Shown: in pieces, positions 1 through 9,544 of the stretch | Position numbering within the stretch: the stretch's first letter is position 1 | Layout: every line of letters begins with the position of its first letter | From: Ardenticatenaceae bacterium | Lineage (GTDB): Bacteria; Chloroflexota; Anaerolineae; Ardenticatenales; Ardenticatenaceae | NCBI GenBank assembly: GCA_015491235.1 | Contig: WFWG01000412.1 | Coordinates: forward strand, 1 to 32,157 | Direction of reading: 5' to 3' | Length of the DNA: 32,157 nt | Notes under the pieces: model-generated | Database searches by the model: none | The model's input: the letters and a program-made list of their open reading frames with translations, nothing else | Told to the model about the DNA's origin: nothing | Position numbers and translations under genes: made by a program

Positions 1-151
1 CCCGCCCACCCAACAAGGAAAAATTGTGGAGAACTGGGGCAGCGGAGCCGCCCCAGTTCTCCACAATTTCTTCATCTTACGGCGGCGCCGAGCCATATCT
101 CTGCTCACGCCGCTGGAATGGCACGCCGTCGTCCCACGTTTTCAGTTGGTA
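1..151 (-). mobile_element. MITE-like repeat, copy C, truncated by window edge
   Basis: Read on the minus strand, this stretch starts with TACCAACTG (plus 143-151), one mismatch from the TACCAATTG end of the copies at 16492, 18229 and 25506. It continues with a block closely matching the interior of copy A (around 16536-16675): a GACGGCGTGCCATTC segment, a CGGCGCCGCCG palindrome, a GATGAAG segment, the long hairpin and a TTGGGTGGGC segment. The other end lies outside the window, so the second inverted repeat and target duplication cannot be seen. The base triplet outside the visible end, in element orientation, is TCA, which fits the TNA target seen at the other copies. It lies 43 bp past the stop codon of the diguanylate cyclase gene and points the same way as that gene. 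Confidence 0.75.
21..69 (-). terminator. Hairpin terminator inside MITE copy C
   Basis: Arms 21-40 and 50-69 pair perfectly over 20 bp (AAATTGTGGAGAACTGGGGC and its complement). Inside, two further pairs form after an A-C mismatch, leaving a 3-base loop. On the minus strand the hairpin is followed by five T residues and CC, the form of an intrinsic terminator for the diguanylate cyclase gene ending at 195. The stem is much longer than a normal terminator and belongs to the repeat. Confidence 0.65.
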
Positions 152-194
152 TGACATTATGGTCGGACTTTGGACAAAGCGCGCAAACGCCAAA

Positions 195-3100
195 TTATGG
201 GTCGACGGAGCAGTATTTCTCCGAGTCCCAGATAACGGTAGTGTCACGTCCGGCTTGTTTGGCTTGGTAGAGGGCCTCGTCGGCGCGTGCGATGAGACTT
301 TCGAGGTTGGTGCACGTCTCGTCCAGCATGGCGATGCCCAGGCTAATGGTGATTTCGATGGGCCCCACGTCGGTCTCGAAGGGCGCACTGCGCACCACTC
401 GACGGATCCGCTCGGCGAGGATGTAGGCTTTCTCCCGTGGGGTTTCGGGCACGAGGATGACGAATTCCTCACCACCGTAGCGACCCAGCAGATCAGTGTT
501 GCGCAGCACCGTTTGGACACGGCGTGCCAGGCCGACAAGCACCTGATCCCCCACGGCGTGGCCATACGTGTCGTTCACTTGCTTGAAGTGGTCCAGGTCG
601 AACATGATAGCGGCCAGTGGCCGGCCGAACCGTCTGGCCCGTGCCACTTCGCGGTATCCGAACTCGAACAGCCCTCGCCGGTTGTACACCTCGGTGAGTG
701 GGTCCACGATGGCCAGCCAACGAACCTCCTCGTGGCGCTGGGCGTTGCGAATGGCGGCCGTGGCCGTGAGGGCAAAGGTCTCAAGGAGTTCGAGGTCTTC
801 GGACGTAAAGGCGGCCACGCGGGTAGAATCGAGCGAAATGGCCCCCAGCACCTCGCCGTGGAGCATCAGCGGGGCCACAATGGCCGAGCGAATATCACGC
901 ACCTCTGGAATGTCGCCAGTGTAAAGGGTTTCAGGGTCGGCGTGGGCGTCCACAATAAGCAGAGGTCTTTTCTCGCGAATCGCCTTGGCCGAATAGCCGC
1001 CAGTGGCAGCAAAGCGCAGGGTGAAGACCCGTGGGTCGGTGTACCCGTAGAGGGCACGAATGGCAGCAACGCCTGTCTTTCGGTCCACCAGGAGCAAGGC
1101 CCCCTTCTCGGCAGCCGGAATCGCCTCGATAGCCGCCTCCAGGACGCGCTGCAAGAGCGTGTCCAACTCCAGGGTGGAAAGCAACGTTTGAGCCGCGCGA
1201 TAGAGTGCGCGCAACTGGTTGGCGTGGTGTTGCGTGCGGGCAAAGAGACGGGCGTTCTGAATGGCGACGGCCGCCTGAGCCGCCAGCGCCTCGGCGATGT
1301 GGCGATGTTCTTCGGTGAAAAAGTGGGGTTCTGCCTTGTCCAGGGAAAGAATGCCGATGATCTCGCCCATTACAGTTAGCGGAACGCCCAACCAACTCCG
1401 CACAAAAGTGGTGCCGGGCGGGTCATCAGGCACCCAGCCCTCGTAACGGGACGTGTCGGCAATGATAAGGCTGCACCCTTCCTCCAGAATGCGTTGCAGG
1501 TGGGGGTGGTTCGCCAGCAGAAGCGTGTGCCCTTCAAGCTGAGTCACGTCTGTCCACCGCTCGTAGCCGTGCAGTGTGTGAAGGCGTACACGGTCGGGCC
1601 CTTCGCGCAGCAGCACGTTGGCGGTGTCACAGGGAATCAGGCGTGTCGCGTGTTCGAGGAGAACGTGGAGCACGGCGTCCAACTCCAGGTGTTGGGAGAG
1701 CATCAAGTTCACGTGGCGCAGCGTTTCAGCCACGTAGTGGGCGTGGCGCTCGGCCGCGTAGAGGTGAGCGTTCTCGAGCACACTGGCCGCATGTTGAGCC
1801 AACGTCTCGACCAGCCGTTTTTCGGCTTCCGTAAACGAGCGGCCTGCGGAAGTCTGCCAGATTTCGGCCACGCCGTACACTGCCCCTCGTGAAACGAGGG
1901 GCACGTAGAGCACACGGTGCACGCCGTGTTGCTTCAGAATGGCGCGCATTTGCGCTCCGATGGCCGGATCATCAATGTGATACTCGCCCACGACGTGGTT
2001 GACAGCCGTCTGGAGAGCCGCCGGACACTCACTGAGAGAAATGGTGCCCTGCAAGTTGTCGGGCTCTTGGCCCGCGCGGTGGTAAGTTGCCACAACGGTT
2101 GCGGTCTGCTGGCCCCATCCAACTTCCCGAATAACACACGCCGTCGCTTCCACAATTTCGGCAAAGTGGCGGGCCAGCTTGAACAAGACAGCGCGGGGTT
2201 CGGGGCTTTCAGCCAGCTCCCGAGCGGCCGTATAGATGCGTTCCAGTTCTCCCACCCGCTTCTGGACGGACTCGTAAAGCCGGGCATTTTCGATCGCAAT
2301 AGCCACTTGGTCGGCAAAAGCAGACATGAGGCGGACGTGTTCCTGAGTGAAGTGGCCCGGTGTCGTGCTGTCAATGGCCAACATTCCAATGACCTCGTCC
2401 CGGGCGATGAGCGGTACACCGAGCCAGGAACGGATGTGGTCGTGAGGCGGATGACGAAAGGCCGAGTAGGCTTGAGGGGCGTCGTCGAGCACCACGGGCG
2501 TGCGTTCCATGATCACACGGGTGTTGGGATTGTCGTCAGGGATGGGAAAACGAATGCCCAGAACCTGCGAAGGGTCGTCCCATCCCCAGCCGCCGACAAT
2601 TTCCAGGTAAAGGGTACCGTCCTGCTCTCGCCGCAGCAGTTGCACCGACGCGCTGTCGTGAGGAATCACGCGGGCCAACTGTGCCAAGATGCGGTTGATC
2701 GCCTCCTCGAAATCCAAGGTGGAGGCCACAATCGTGCCGGCCTGACGCAACGTTTCCGTCTCCTCCGCGCGCCGACGAGCGGTTTCGACCGCCTCCACCT
2801 TGGCAATGGCCAGTGCAACCTGTGCGCCTACCTGCTCGGCCATCTCGACTTCGCGGGGGTGAATGGGACGGGGTTTTTCAAATCCTACGATGATGGCACC
2901 AAGCTGACGTGAACCCGCGCGGAGGGGAACAGCCAGCAACAGCCGGTCGGGAAATTGTGCGGCAATGCTGGGGTCAATGTAAGGGGAATTGAACACGTCG
3001 TCCACGAGCAGCGCGTGACCCGCGCGCAGCACAGAGGCAGTGAGAGTGCGCGTATTGGGCTTCAACTCGAGCACCTCAGGCACACGGCGGTAGAACGATG

Positions 3101-5381
3101 GATCTACCCTTCCGTTCACCGCCACAGGCACAGGCAACTGACGTGCTTCGTCCCACAGAGCAAGGTAGCAATTGTCGGCCCCGAAAAAGTCCCGCATGTG
3201 AGTGGTGACCATGTGGGCCACTTCGTCAAGAGATTGGGCTTCCAGCGCCACGCGCGTAATCTCGTTGAGAAACTGGGCCTCGCGTATTCTTTGCCGGCGT
3301 TCCTCGTCGAGTTGTTGACGCTGAACAGCGGCCCCAATGAGCGTTGCAGCGCTCTTCAGGGCGTCCACTTCAGCGGTTGACCAGCGTTGCAACCGCGTGC
3401 ACGTGTCGAACGCCAGGAATCCCCACCACGTCTCTTTCAACAAGATGGGAATGAGAATGATGGAGACAACACCGTGCTGATGCAGGAAGGTCTGTTCTGC
3501 CTCCGGCACGTCGCGGACGTGAACGTGAACGGGCGCTCCGCTTCGCAATTCATCAGCCCAGCGCTGCAAGCCTTGCTCCTCGAAGACAAAACGGCTCCAC
3601 GAGGGGCCAGGCGGCTGGACGTTGGGGGCAGTCCACATGTGCCGCGCGTGAGCTATTGTTTGCTCTTGGAGTCCTGTGGAGACGGTGAAAAGATATGCGC
3701 GTTCGGCCTCGACAGCCCTTCCCAGGTGAGCCAGAACGTGATGGATGCTTTCTTCTCCCTCGCCTGCACGCAGGAGCCTTTCGGCTGCGAACGTCACGGC
3801 TTGTAGCACCGCCTCGCGCCGCTCGACGACCTGACGGTTGTGTTCACGTTCCACGGCCAGGCTGACCAAAGAGCTGGCACGTTCTACCACTTCGAGTTCA
3901 TCCTGTGTGGGCGCGCGTGGTTCCCGGTAATACGTGGCGAACGTGCCCAGCGCGCGCCCTTCTGCGTCCAGAACGGGAACGGACCAGCACGCCCGAAAGC
4001 CGTGAGTTAGGGCTGTATCGCGGTAGTCGTGCCACAGGGGATCACTGGCAATGTCCTTCACGATGACCGGCTTGCGGTGGTAGGCCGCTGCGCCACACGT
4101 CCCGGCGTCAGGTGCGATGGGGACGCCGTCCACTGCTCGAACGTAGTCTTCGGGCAGATGGGGCGCAGCGACGTGATAGAGCCGCTTCTCGTTTTCGTCC
4201 ACGAGCAAAATTGACCCCACGGCGCCAGGAACGAGGGCTTCGATGGCTTTCACAATTTCTTCCAGGGTGCGGTAGAGGGGAGCATCCGCCGCGATGTGCG
4301 CCAGAATTTCAGTTTGGACAGCCAACAGGCGTTCCAAGCGCTTGCGCGCCGTAATGTCGCGCAGGACGAAGAGCCGACCGACAACCGTTCGAGCAGCGCT
4401 GTCGAGCAGGGGCGTATAGGCGACTTCCAACAGCCGATTTCCCCCCAACGGGGCTTCGCATTGGCTGGCAGCAGACGATGACACGGCTGCCAGGAGGCCG
4501 GCCAGTTCAGGATTCACATCTTCCAGGTGCTGGCCGACCAGCGTATGATAATCCGCTTGGAGCAAAGTGGCTGCTTGGTGGTTGGCGTCTGCAATGCGGG
4601 AGTGGGCGTCCAACACCAGAATACCATCGCTCATTTGTTCGATGATGGCGTCCCGCGCCAGTGGCACCACGTCGAGAAAATGAAAACGTTTTATCCCCCA
4701 CAACAAGGTCACGCCAGTGACGGTGAACGCATAGGGCGTGAGGTCCAACCCCGGGACCGGCGACATTTTCAGGAGATAAAGCGCGTTCGCGATCCAAGGC
4801 GTAAAAATGCCAATTGCAAGGACGACAGCGCGCCAGCGGTAAAGGGTAAAAGCGGAATAGCGCCACAGGCTCTGAAACAAGAAAATGGTTCCCACAGCCA
4901 ACAGCGCGTAGGAATAGAAGGCAAAGATGGCAAACAGGGGACCGTAAGTCGGGCTCAACACGGTGAGGTTCCCCACTTGTCGCAGGCGTGCCGACGACCA
5001 GATCAGGCCGTGGACTTCGTTGGTCCAGACAGCCAACAGGGTGAGGAGAGGGAGAACGAACAAGGCCCCAACGATGCGCAGCCACTTCAACTTGAGCCTG
5101 TGGTCGTAGCCGGCATACGAAAGCGCGAAGACCAGCCAGACAACCGGAACTGGGACGATGCCCACGTATTCGGCCTTTGCCCAGAAGAGCTTGGCCTCCA
5201 GGGAAGGGGCAGCCAGTTCAAAGCCGTATGTCCCCGCCCACCAGCCGAAGCAGACCATCAGTAGGCTCAACGGCTTGGCACTCCGAGTGCTTTCAAGTCG
5301 CCAGGCATAAACGGCGACAGCCAGGGATATGAGGCTAACAACGTACAGGCAGACGGAATAGTAGACGTTCATGCGCCCCAT
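195..5381 (-). CDS. Membrane diguanylate cyclase: 7TM-PAS-7xGAF-GGDEF
   Basis: This 1729-residue sensor should make c-di-GMP from two GTP. Residues about 1-230 form seven or so membrane helices like the N-terminal 7TM region of some histidine kinases. A PAS domain follows (about 240-350), then seven GAF-like repeats, most ending in an Ala-Ile-x-Asn-Ala-(Arg/His) helix (about 355-1555), then a GGDEF domain. The catalytic loop reads RYGGEEF, and RNTD five residues before GGEEF forms the allosteric I-site, so the cyclase looks active and product-inhibited. There is no EAL domain. The start is uncertain: ATG 5381, ATG 5372 just before the first helix, or GTG 5423; none has a strong ribosome site. 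It lies downstream of the HD-GYP gene on the same strand, with a 288-bp spacer. GAF ligands are unknown. Confidence 0.9.
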   Translation of the reverse strand: MGRMNVYYSVCLYVVSLISLAVAVYAWRLESTRSAKPLSLLMVCFGWWAGTYGFELAAPSLEAKLFWAKAEYVGIVPVPVVWLVFALSYAGYDHRLKLKWLRIVGALFVLPLLTLLAVWTNEVHGLIWSSARLRQVGNLTVLSPTYGPLFAIFAFYSYALLAVGTIFLFQSLWRYSAFTLYRWRAVVLAIGIFTPWIANALYLLKMSPVPGLDLTPYAFTVTGVTLLWGIKRFHFLDVVPLARDAIIEQMSDGILVLDAHSRIADANHQAATLLQADYHTLVGQHLEDVNPELAGLLAAVSSSAASQCEAPLGGNRLLEVAYTPLLDSAARTVVGRLFVLRDITARKRLERLLAVQTEILAHIAADAPLYRTLEEIVKAIEALVPGAVGSILLVDENEKRLYHVAAPHLPEDYVRAVDGVPIAPDAGTCGAAAYHRKPVIVKDIASDPLWHDYRDTALTHGFRACWSVPVLDAEGRALGTFATYYREPRAPTQDELEVVERASSLVSLAVEREHNRQVVERREAVLQAVTFAAERLLRAGEGEESIHHVLAHLGRAVEAERAYLFTVSTGLQEQTIAHARHMWTAPNVQPPGPSWSRFVFEEQGLQRWADELRSGAPVHVHVRDVPEAEQTFLHQHGVVSIILIPILLKETWWGFLAFDTCTRLQRWSTAEVDALKSAATLIGAAVQRQQLDEERRQRIREAQFLNEITRVALEAQSLDEVAHMVTTHMRDFFGADNCYLALWDEARQLPVPVAVNGRVDPSFYRRVPEVLELKPNTRTLTASVLRAGHALLVDDVFNSPYIDPSIAAQFPDRLLLAVPLRAGSRQLGAIIVGFEKPRPIHPREVEMAEQVGAQVALAIAKVEAVETARRRAEETETLRQAGTIVASTLDFEEAINRILAQLARVIPHDSASVQLLRREQDGTLYLEIVGGWGWDDPSQVLGIRFPIPDDNPNTRVIMERTPVVLDDAPQAYSAFRHPPHDHIRSWLGVPLIARDEVIGMLAIDSTTPGHFTQEHVRLMSAFADQVAIAIENARLYESVQKRVGELERIYTAARELAESPEPRAVLFKLARHFAEIVEATACVIREVGWGQQTATVVATYHRAGQEPDNLQGTISLSECPAALQTAVNHVVGEYHIDDPAIGAQMRAILKQHGVHRVLYVPLVSRGAVYGVAEIWQTSAGRSFTEAEKRLVETLAQHAASVLENAHLYAAERHAHYVAETLRHVNLMLSQHLELDAVLHVLLEHATRLIPCDTANVLLREGPDRVRLHTLHGYERWTDVTQLEGHTLLLANHPHLQRILEEGCSLIIADTSRYEGWVPDDPPGTTFVRSWLGVPLTVMGEIIGILSLDKAEPHFFTEEHRHIAEALAAQAAVAIQNARLFARTQHHANQLRALYRAAQTLLSTLELDTLLQRVLEAAIEAIPAAEKGALLLVDRKTGVAAIRALYGYTDPRVFTLRFAATGGYSAKAIREKRPLLIVDAHADPETLYTGDIPEVRDIRSAIVAPLMLHGEVLGAISLDSTRVAAFTSEDLELLETFALTATAAIRNAQRHEEVRWLAIVDPLTEVYNRRGLFEFGYREVARARRFGRPLAAIMFDLDHFKQVNDTYGHAVGDQVLVGLARRVQTVLRNTDLLGRYGGEEFVILVPETPREKAYILAERIRRVVRSAPFETDVGPIEITISLGIAMLDETCTNLESLIARADEALYQAKQAGRDTTVIWDSEKYCSVDP

Positions 5382-5566
5382 CGAGTTCAGCCAACGTGTT
5401 CGACCTGTTTCTCTGGAGGCCACAGTCAGGTGCGTGGGGGAGAGATGTGTCTACCCTCCAGCCGGTGAGGGATGACCTCCCCCCTTGCGCCCAAGAACCT
5501 GCAACCAGCCTCGCCAGAACATCGGTATCTCACATGAGTTACCAGCCAAATGATTCTTGTTCCTTA

Positions 5567-5595
5567 TTTACAACTTTCTCTTGAAAAGCGAACAA
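5567..5595 (-). promoter_or_regulatory. Possible promoter for the diguanylate cyclase gene
   Basis: On the minus strand TTGTTC (5590-5595) and TGTAAA (5567-5572) are 17 bp apart in an AT-rich patch of the 5382-5669 spacer. Each matches the consensus at only four positions, and the leader would be about 180 nt. Read-through from the HD-GYP gene is an equally good explanation. Nothing else was recognised in this spacer. Confidence 0.25.
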
Positions 5596-5669
5596 AATCC
5601 TGGCACAAATTTTCATGACAATCTTGTAATGCGCCCTGCCGTGTGCCCCCGGGCAGAAGGCCCCGTGCG

Positions 5670-8600
5670 TTACGTGTCCCCTTCTTCTGTCTGTGAAGGG
5701 TCCTTCTTTGGTTTGGTTGGTTTGGTAAGGTCCGAAGCCTCCTCGAGGACGTGTAGCAACACTTCGACGATTTGGGGGTCGAAATGGGTTCCAGCACACC
5801 GTTTGAGTTCCGCGATAGCCTCTTCGGGCGACATGGCCTTTCGGTAAACGCGGTCCTCGGTCATGGCGCTGTAAGCGTCCACGACAGCCAGAATACGAGC
5901 CCCCAACGGGATTTCCGTTCCTTTCAAGCCGCGCGGATAGCCGCTGCCGTCGTACCGCTCCTGGTGAGCCAAAATGATTTCGGCTACGGGCCGCAGCTTG
6001 CGGATGGGAGCCACAATCTCAGCGCCAATTTCAGGATGCTTCTTCATGATGACCCACTCCTCACCAATGAGCGGGCCGGGTTTGTGCAAGATGGTGTCTG
6101 GCACACCGATTTTGCCGATGTCGTGCAGGAGGGCGGCCAGCCGAATGTGGTGTATGGCTTCTTCGTCGAGCCCTATTCGTCGTGCCACGGCCACGGCCAA
6201 GTCGGCCATGCGCTCGCTGTGGTCACTGGTGTACGTGTCCCGCACGTCCACTGCCCGCGCAAGGGCTAACGTGATTTCGAGGTAAGCGGCTTCCAGTTCG
6301 GCGTGCGACAGGGCACGTTGCAGCGCGTTGGCGGCCATTTCGGCCAGCGTCGTCAACAAGGCTTCTTCGTTGGCCGTGAACGGGGGTGACGACTGCTTAC
6401 GAGCAACAGTCAGGATGCCAACGATGTGTCCGTTGGTAGTGCGCAGGGGAAGGCTCAAGCCCGGGCCTATGCCGGCGCTCTGCCAAAAATGCTGACAGCG
6501 AGAATGCACGTCGCGGACGAGGTCGTCGGTGCGATAGGGGCGCTGTGTGCGAATCACCTGGCCGACGATGCCCTCGTTCAGGGGAATGGGTTCGGGCGAA
6601 AGAAGCCCCTTACTGCCAATGGGGAGAGCCTGCTGTCGGTCCTCGTCCACCAGGTGAACCAGAACGACATCCGCTGCCACAAGCTGAAGCGCGTGCTCCA
6701 TCGCGTCGGCGGCTACCTCTTTCACGTCGGCAGCGCCTCGCAGCGCCGTGCTGGCCCTGGCAATGACCGACAACTGGTTGATGCGCTCCTGCAAGGATCG
6801 AACGAGCCGCGCATTCTGGATAGCGATGGCGGCCTGGCGAGCAAAGGTGTACAACATCTGGACTTCGTCTTCCTCCCAAATGTGGGGCTGCTCGAAATAA
6901 CAGGACACCGCCCCGATGACCTGCCCTTCGTAGATCAGCGGCAGAATGCCAATGGCCCGGTAGTGAAATCGCTGGGCCAGCCTCTGGAGGAAGGGGAAAT
7001 TTGTCGCTTGTTTTATGTCTGGGATCATGAACGGCAGTCCCTGGGTTCTCGTGAGAAAGCCTGGCAACTTCTCCAGGTTTTTCATGACAACCTCAGGGTA
7101 TTCGGGGGGCAAGTTGTGGACCCAAGCACAGTACGGCGTGCCCTCGTCTCCGATCAGAAAAATGGCCGCTCGGTCGGCACCTGTGAGCTCGAGAATCCCC
7201 TGTCCCACTGCCGAGACCACCTCTTCTTTGTTTAAGGGGCGGTTCAGTTGCTCACCCAATAGGGCCAGCCTCGTCAACTGCTGCGTTCGTCGCTTCATGT
7301 TGTTCAGCAAGTTCAGGCGCTCCAAGGTCTGACCAATTTGAGCGGCCACGTGCTGGGCCAGAGTGAGATCTTCTTGGGTAAAGGCGTAACGGGTCACCAT
7401 ATCAATGCCCAACGTGCCCACAACTCGCTGTCCGACGGTGATGGGAATCAGGAGCAACGACACCGTGCCCCGCCGTCGCATCAAGTCGTGCACCGGTTCG
7501 AGGAGCGGGTCGTGCTGAGCGTCGGGGATGGCGAGTGGCTGCCGGTGCTCGATCAGACAGGCCATGCTTGGGTTTCCTTCGACGGGAATGGTCTCGTTCA
7601 GGGCGCTTGGCCGGCCTGGCTGACGATATTCGGCAATCACTTCGGCAACCGTTCCCTGGGGGTTGAGCAGAGCGAAAGCAGCCTGGGGAGCCCCAAAGAA
7701 GTGGGCCAGTTCGGCGCAAACGCGTTCCATCGCCTCCTGCAAATTGTCGGCCAGGGCCGTTGCGGAGATGATTTTGCCGAGCAGCGTGACCTCACGAACA
7801 CGGCGCTCGTTTTCGGCGTACAGGAAGGCTTGTCCAACGAGGTCGGACAGGTGGTTGACGAAGTGAATCTCCTCCGGCAGCCAATCACGAGGAGCCCCCC
7901 GATGTTCGCAGCACAACACGCCCACAATGCGGCCTCGCACGCGAATGGGCGCGTCAATGGAAGCCCGAATGCCGAGCACGTTCCAATAGGTGGCGCTCAA
8001 CTCCGCTGTGCGAGGGTCCCGCGACACGTCCTGAGCGGCCACCACGCGGCTCGTTTCGAGGGCCTCCCGGTAACGGGGGTAAGCTTGCAAATCCAAACGG
8101 GATCGCGGGGGCGGAATCTGGTCACGATCGAACGCCCACAGGCTTTCCAACGTCCGGCCATCTTCCAGCAGGCGCCAGACAGAGACGCGGGCAACGCCTA
8201 GCAAGTCAGCCCCCAGGCGAGTAATAGTGGACAAGGCTTCGTCCAGATTTCCTCTGGCAAAAATCGGGCTTGTTATCAACCGGAAGAGCGCTTGGCTCTG
8301 GCGGACGAAGAAGTCGGAAGAGGCGTCTTCCTGAGTTCGTGAAGGGGATTGTTCAACCAGCGTAGCCACGCGCGCATACAGGCGCTCTGGTGGGTCGTCT
8401 GGGTAGATGATGTCATACGCGATGTCAACAGGGAAGGGGGCATCCGGCACGTCTTCCGCAAAGCACAAGATGATGGGTACCGCATGGGCTTCAGTAGAGG
8501 AGAGCCGACGGAGCCACGTCAGGTCCGTTTTGCGGGCGGTTAAGACAGCCACGAGCAAGCTGACGGGAAGGCGCTCCAGTGCCCACTGCGCCTGCTCTGG

Positions 8601-8735
8601 CCCCTGAACGGTCGTAATCACGATGAAAGGAAACCGGTGCTGGAGTTTCTCCAGTGAGCGGCGCAGCGAAGCCGTCTCGTTCCCGACGAGCAAAATGTGA
8701 AACGTGCGTTCTCGAAACTGAACGGCTTGCAACAT
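5670..8735 (-). CDS. c-di-GMP phosphodiesterase: REC-like, 4xGAF, HD-GYP
   Basis: This 1021-residue protein has no membrane segment. Residues about 10-130 resemble a degenerate response-regulator receiver (ILLVGN start; the usual Asp pocket is not clear). Four GAF-like domains follow (about 150-315, 316-485, 486-655, 656-825), then an HD-GYP domain (about 825-1010). Visible HD-GYP motifs are HSERM, LLHDIGKIG, KKHPEIG and HQERYDGSGYPRG; the usual HHE of the last motif is HQE. HD-GYP enzymes hydrolyse c-di-GMP to pGpG or GMP, so this gene is the natural opposite of the GGDEF gene downstream. ATG 8735 has GAGG 8 bases before it and a strong promoter about 75 bp upstream. Confidence 0.9.
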   Translation of the reverse strand: MLQAVQFRERTFHILLVGNETASLRRSLEKLQHRFPFIVITTVQGPEQAQWALERLPVSLLVAVLTARKTDLTWLRRLSSTEAHAVPIILCFAEDVPDAPFPVDIAYDIIYPDDPPERLYARVATLVEQSPSRTQEDASSDFFVRQSQALFRLITSPIFARGNLDEALSTITRLGADLLGVARVSVWRLLEDGRTLESLWAFDRDQIPPPRSRLDLQAYPRYREALETSRVVAAQDVSRDPRTAELSATYWNVLGIRASIDAPIRVRGRIVGVLCCEHRGAPRDWLPEEIHFVNHLSDLVGQAFLYAENERRVREVTLLGKIISATALADNLQEAMERVCAELAHFFGAPQAAFALLNPQGTVAEVIAEYRQPGRPSALNETIPVEGNPSMACLIEHRQPLAIPDAQHDPLLEPVHDLMRRRGTVSLLLIPITVGQRVVGTLGIDMVTRYAFTQEDLTLAQHVAAQIGQTLERLNLLNNMKRRTQQLTRLALLGEQLNRPLNKEEVVSAVGQGILELTGADRAAIFLIGDEGTPYCAWVHNLPPEYPEVVMKNLEKLPGFLTRTQGLPFMIPDIKQATNFPFLQRLAQRFHYRAIGILPLIYEGQVIGAVSCYFEQPHIWEEDEVQMLYTFARQAAIAIQNARLVRSLQERINQLSVIARASTALRGAADVKEVAADAMEHALQLVAADVVLVHLVDEDRQQALPIGSKGLLSPEPIPLNEGIVGQVIRTQRPYRTDDLVRDVHSRCQHFWQSAGIGPGLSLPLRTTNGHIVGILTVARKQSSPPFTANEEALLTTLAEMAANALQRALSHAELEAAYLEITLALARAVDVRDTYTSDHSERMADLAVAVARRIGLDEEAIHHIRLAALLHDIGKIGVPDTILHKPGPLIGEEWVIMKKHPEIGAEIVAPIRKLRPVAEIILAHQERYDGSGYPRGLKGTEIPLGARILAVVDAYSAMTEDRVYRKAMSPEEAIAELKRCAGTHFDPQIVEVLLHVLEEASDLTKPTKPKKDPSQTEEGDT

Positions 8736-8809
8736 TTGGAATCCTCACTCTCAAAATGCCCGTGCGGCCCCAAATCGCCCGCGGCTTCTTGGGGCACTTT
8801 CCACCTGGG

Positions 8810-8838
8810 ATGGTAGGAAACTTTTATCTTATTGTCAA
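8810..8838 (-). promoter_or_regulatory. Sigma70-type promoter of the HD-GYP gene
   Basis: On the minus strand a perfect -35 TTGACA (8833-8838) is 17 bp from TACCAT (8810-8815), which matches four of six -10 positions. The predicted start is near 8803, giving a leader of about 65-70 nt before ATG 8735. This is one of the clearest promoters in the window. Confidence 0.7.
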
Positions 8839-8839
8839 T

Positions 8840-8861
8840 AGGCTTCTAAGGGGATAAGCCT
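8840..8861. promoter_or_regulatory. Inverted repeat next to the HD-GYP promoter
   Basis: AGGCTT (8840-8845) and AAGCCT (8856-8861) form 6-bp arms around a 10-bp spacer. The repeat lies directly upstream of the -35 box at 8833-8838, the position of a class I/II activator site. It could be chance; no regulator gene lies nearby. Confidence 0.3.
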
Positions 8862-9118
8862 GTGCGGGGTGCAGGCGGGGTTCCCCGACAGAGTTCCAGC
8901 ATCAGCGAGAGTCCAGAACGCGGAGCCACACAGACATCACCTTGAACAGACGAAAACACCTTCTGCCACGGCAGGGTCAAAGAGCGTGCCTGCCTGGCCA
9001 CGAAGGTTGCCGTTTACCTCCTCCCTCAAAACGAACAAAACCAACCTGCCCAGCCCTCCCTTTGCGAGCTGGCCCGTTCTTTTCCTGTTGTGTTTGGTTG
9101 TTCCGTGGCGTAATCCGG

Positions 9119-9544
9119 CTATGCAGGTTCGGCCACCAACTCCAGGTGCACTTCCCACAGAAGGGGCACCTCTTGACACCCCTCTTCTTCGACCGGAGAA
9201 TCGGGGGCAGCATTCTGGCGCACAAACGTGTGTGCCAACCGATCCTCCACAGGTTGGGTCACGGAATCAGCCCTCACGCCTGCGGTAGCAGGCAAGCTTG
9301 TGTGGCCTTCGGCCATGCCATGAACGAGCTGGCTGGCAAAATCGTCCAGCGCCGTGGCCCGAATGGAGCACACAAGGGCCTGTTCCTCCGCGGAAAGGTT
9401 AAACGGTTTTCCCATGTAGCCACTTTCCAAAGCGGCCGCCGGATTCTGCAAGAGCAGGCGGCAAAAGGAGGGACTCACGACAGCCGCACTAATCAACCGA
9501 CTGAGTTCCGGTGTGCACGTGATGTGTTTGGGTTGTTTTGTCAT
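9119..9544 (-). CDS. Small protein of unknown function coupled to DUF5317
   Basis: This 141-residue soluble protein was not recognised with certainty. Residues about 10-70 look helical, with an AAVVSPSFCRLLLQNPAAAL segment, a Gly-Tyr turn, and LSAEEQALV, then an IRA..LDDFASQL helix. That layout (a last-residues-of-NPxxAL helix, then an L-S/T-x-E-E helix) resembles the small LigA/Nif11-like helical domains found in some leader peptides and cofactor-binding subunits. The tail (about 75-141) is acidic and low in motifs and does not look like a modified-peptide core. ATG 9544 overlaps the DUF5317 stop as ATGA, which fixes the start and implies translational coupling. A longer frame up to 9754 lies inside the DUF5317 gene and was not used. 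Confidence 0.7.
   Translation of the reverse strand: MTKQPKHITCTPELSRLISAAVVSPSFCRLLLQNPAAALESGYMGKPFNLSAEEQALVCSIRATALDDFASQLVHGMAEGHTSLPATAGVRADSVTQPVEDRLAHTFVRQNAAPDSPVEEEGCQEVPLLWEVHLELVAEPA

Larger units (their letters stand above)
8736..9118. other. 383-bp intergenic region upstream of the HD-GYP gene
   Basis: This spacer separates the small-protein gene (ends 9119) from the HD-GYP start (8735). It holds the HD-GYP promoter (8810-8838) and an inverted repeat (8840-8861). From 8862 to 9118 I see no credible gene: the short frames there have no ribosome site or recognisable composition. A small CGGGG-TT-CCCCG dyad sits at 8876-8887. No convincing terminator for the upstream pair was found. 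Confidence 0.5.

Noticed and set aside
8862-9225. Short minus-strand frames (80-82 residues) in and around the HD-GYP upstream spacer
   Set aside because: No ribosome site, no recognisable composition, and several frames overlap each other and the small-protein gene.
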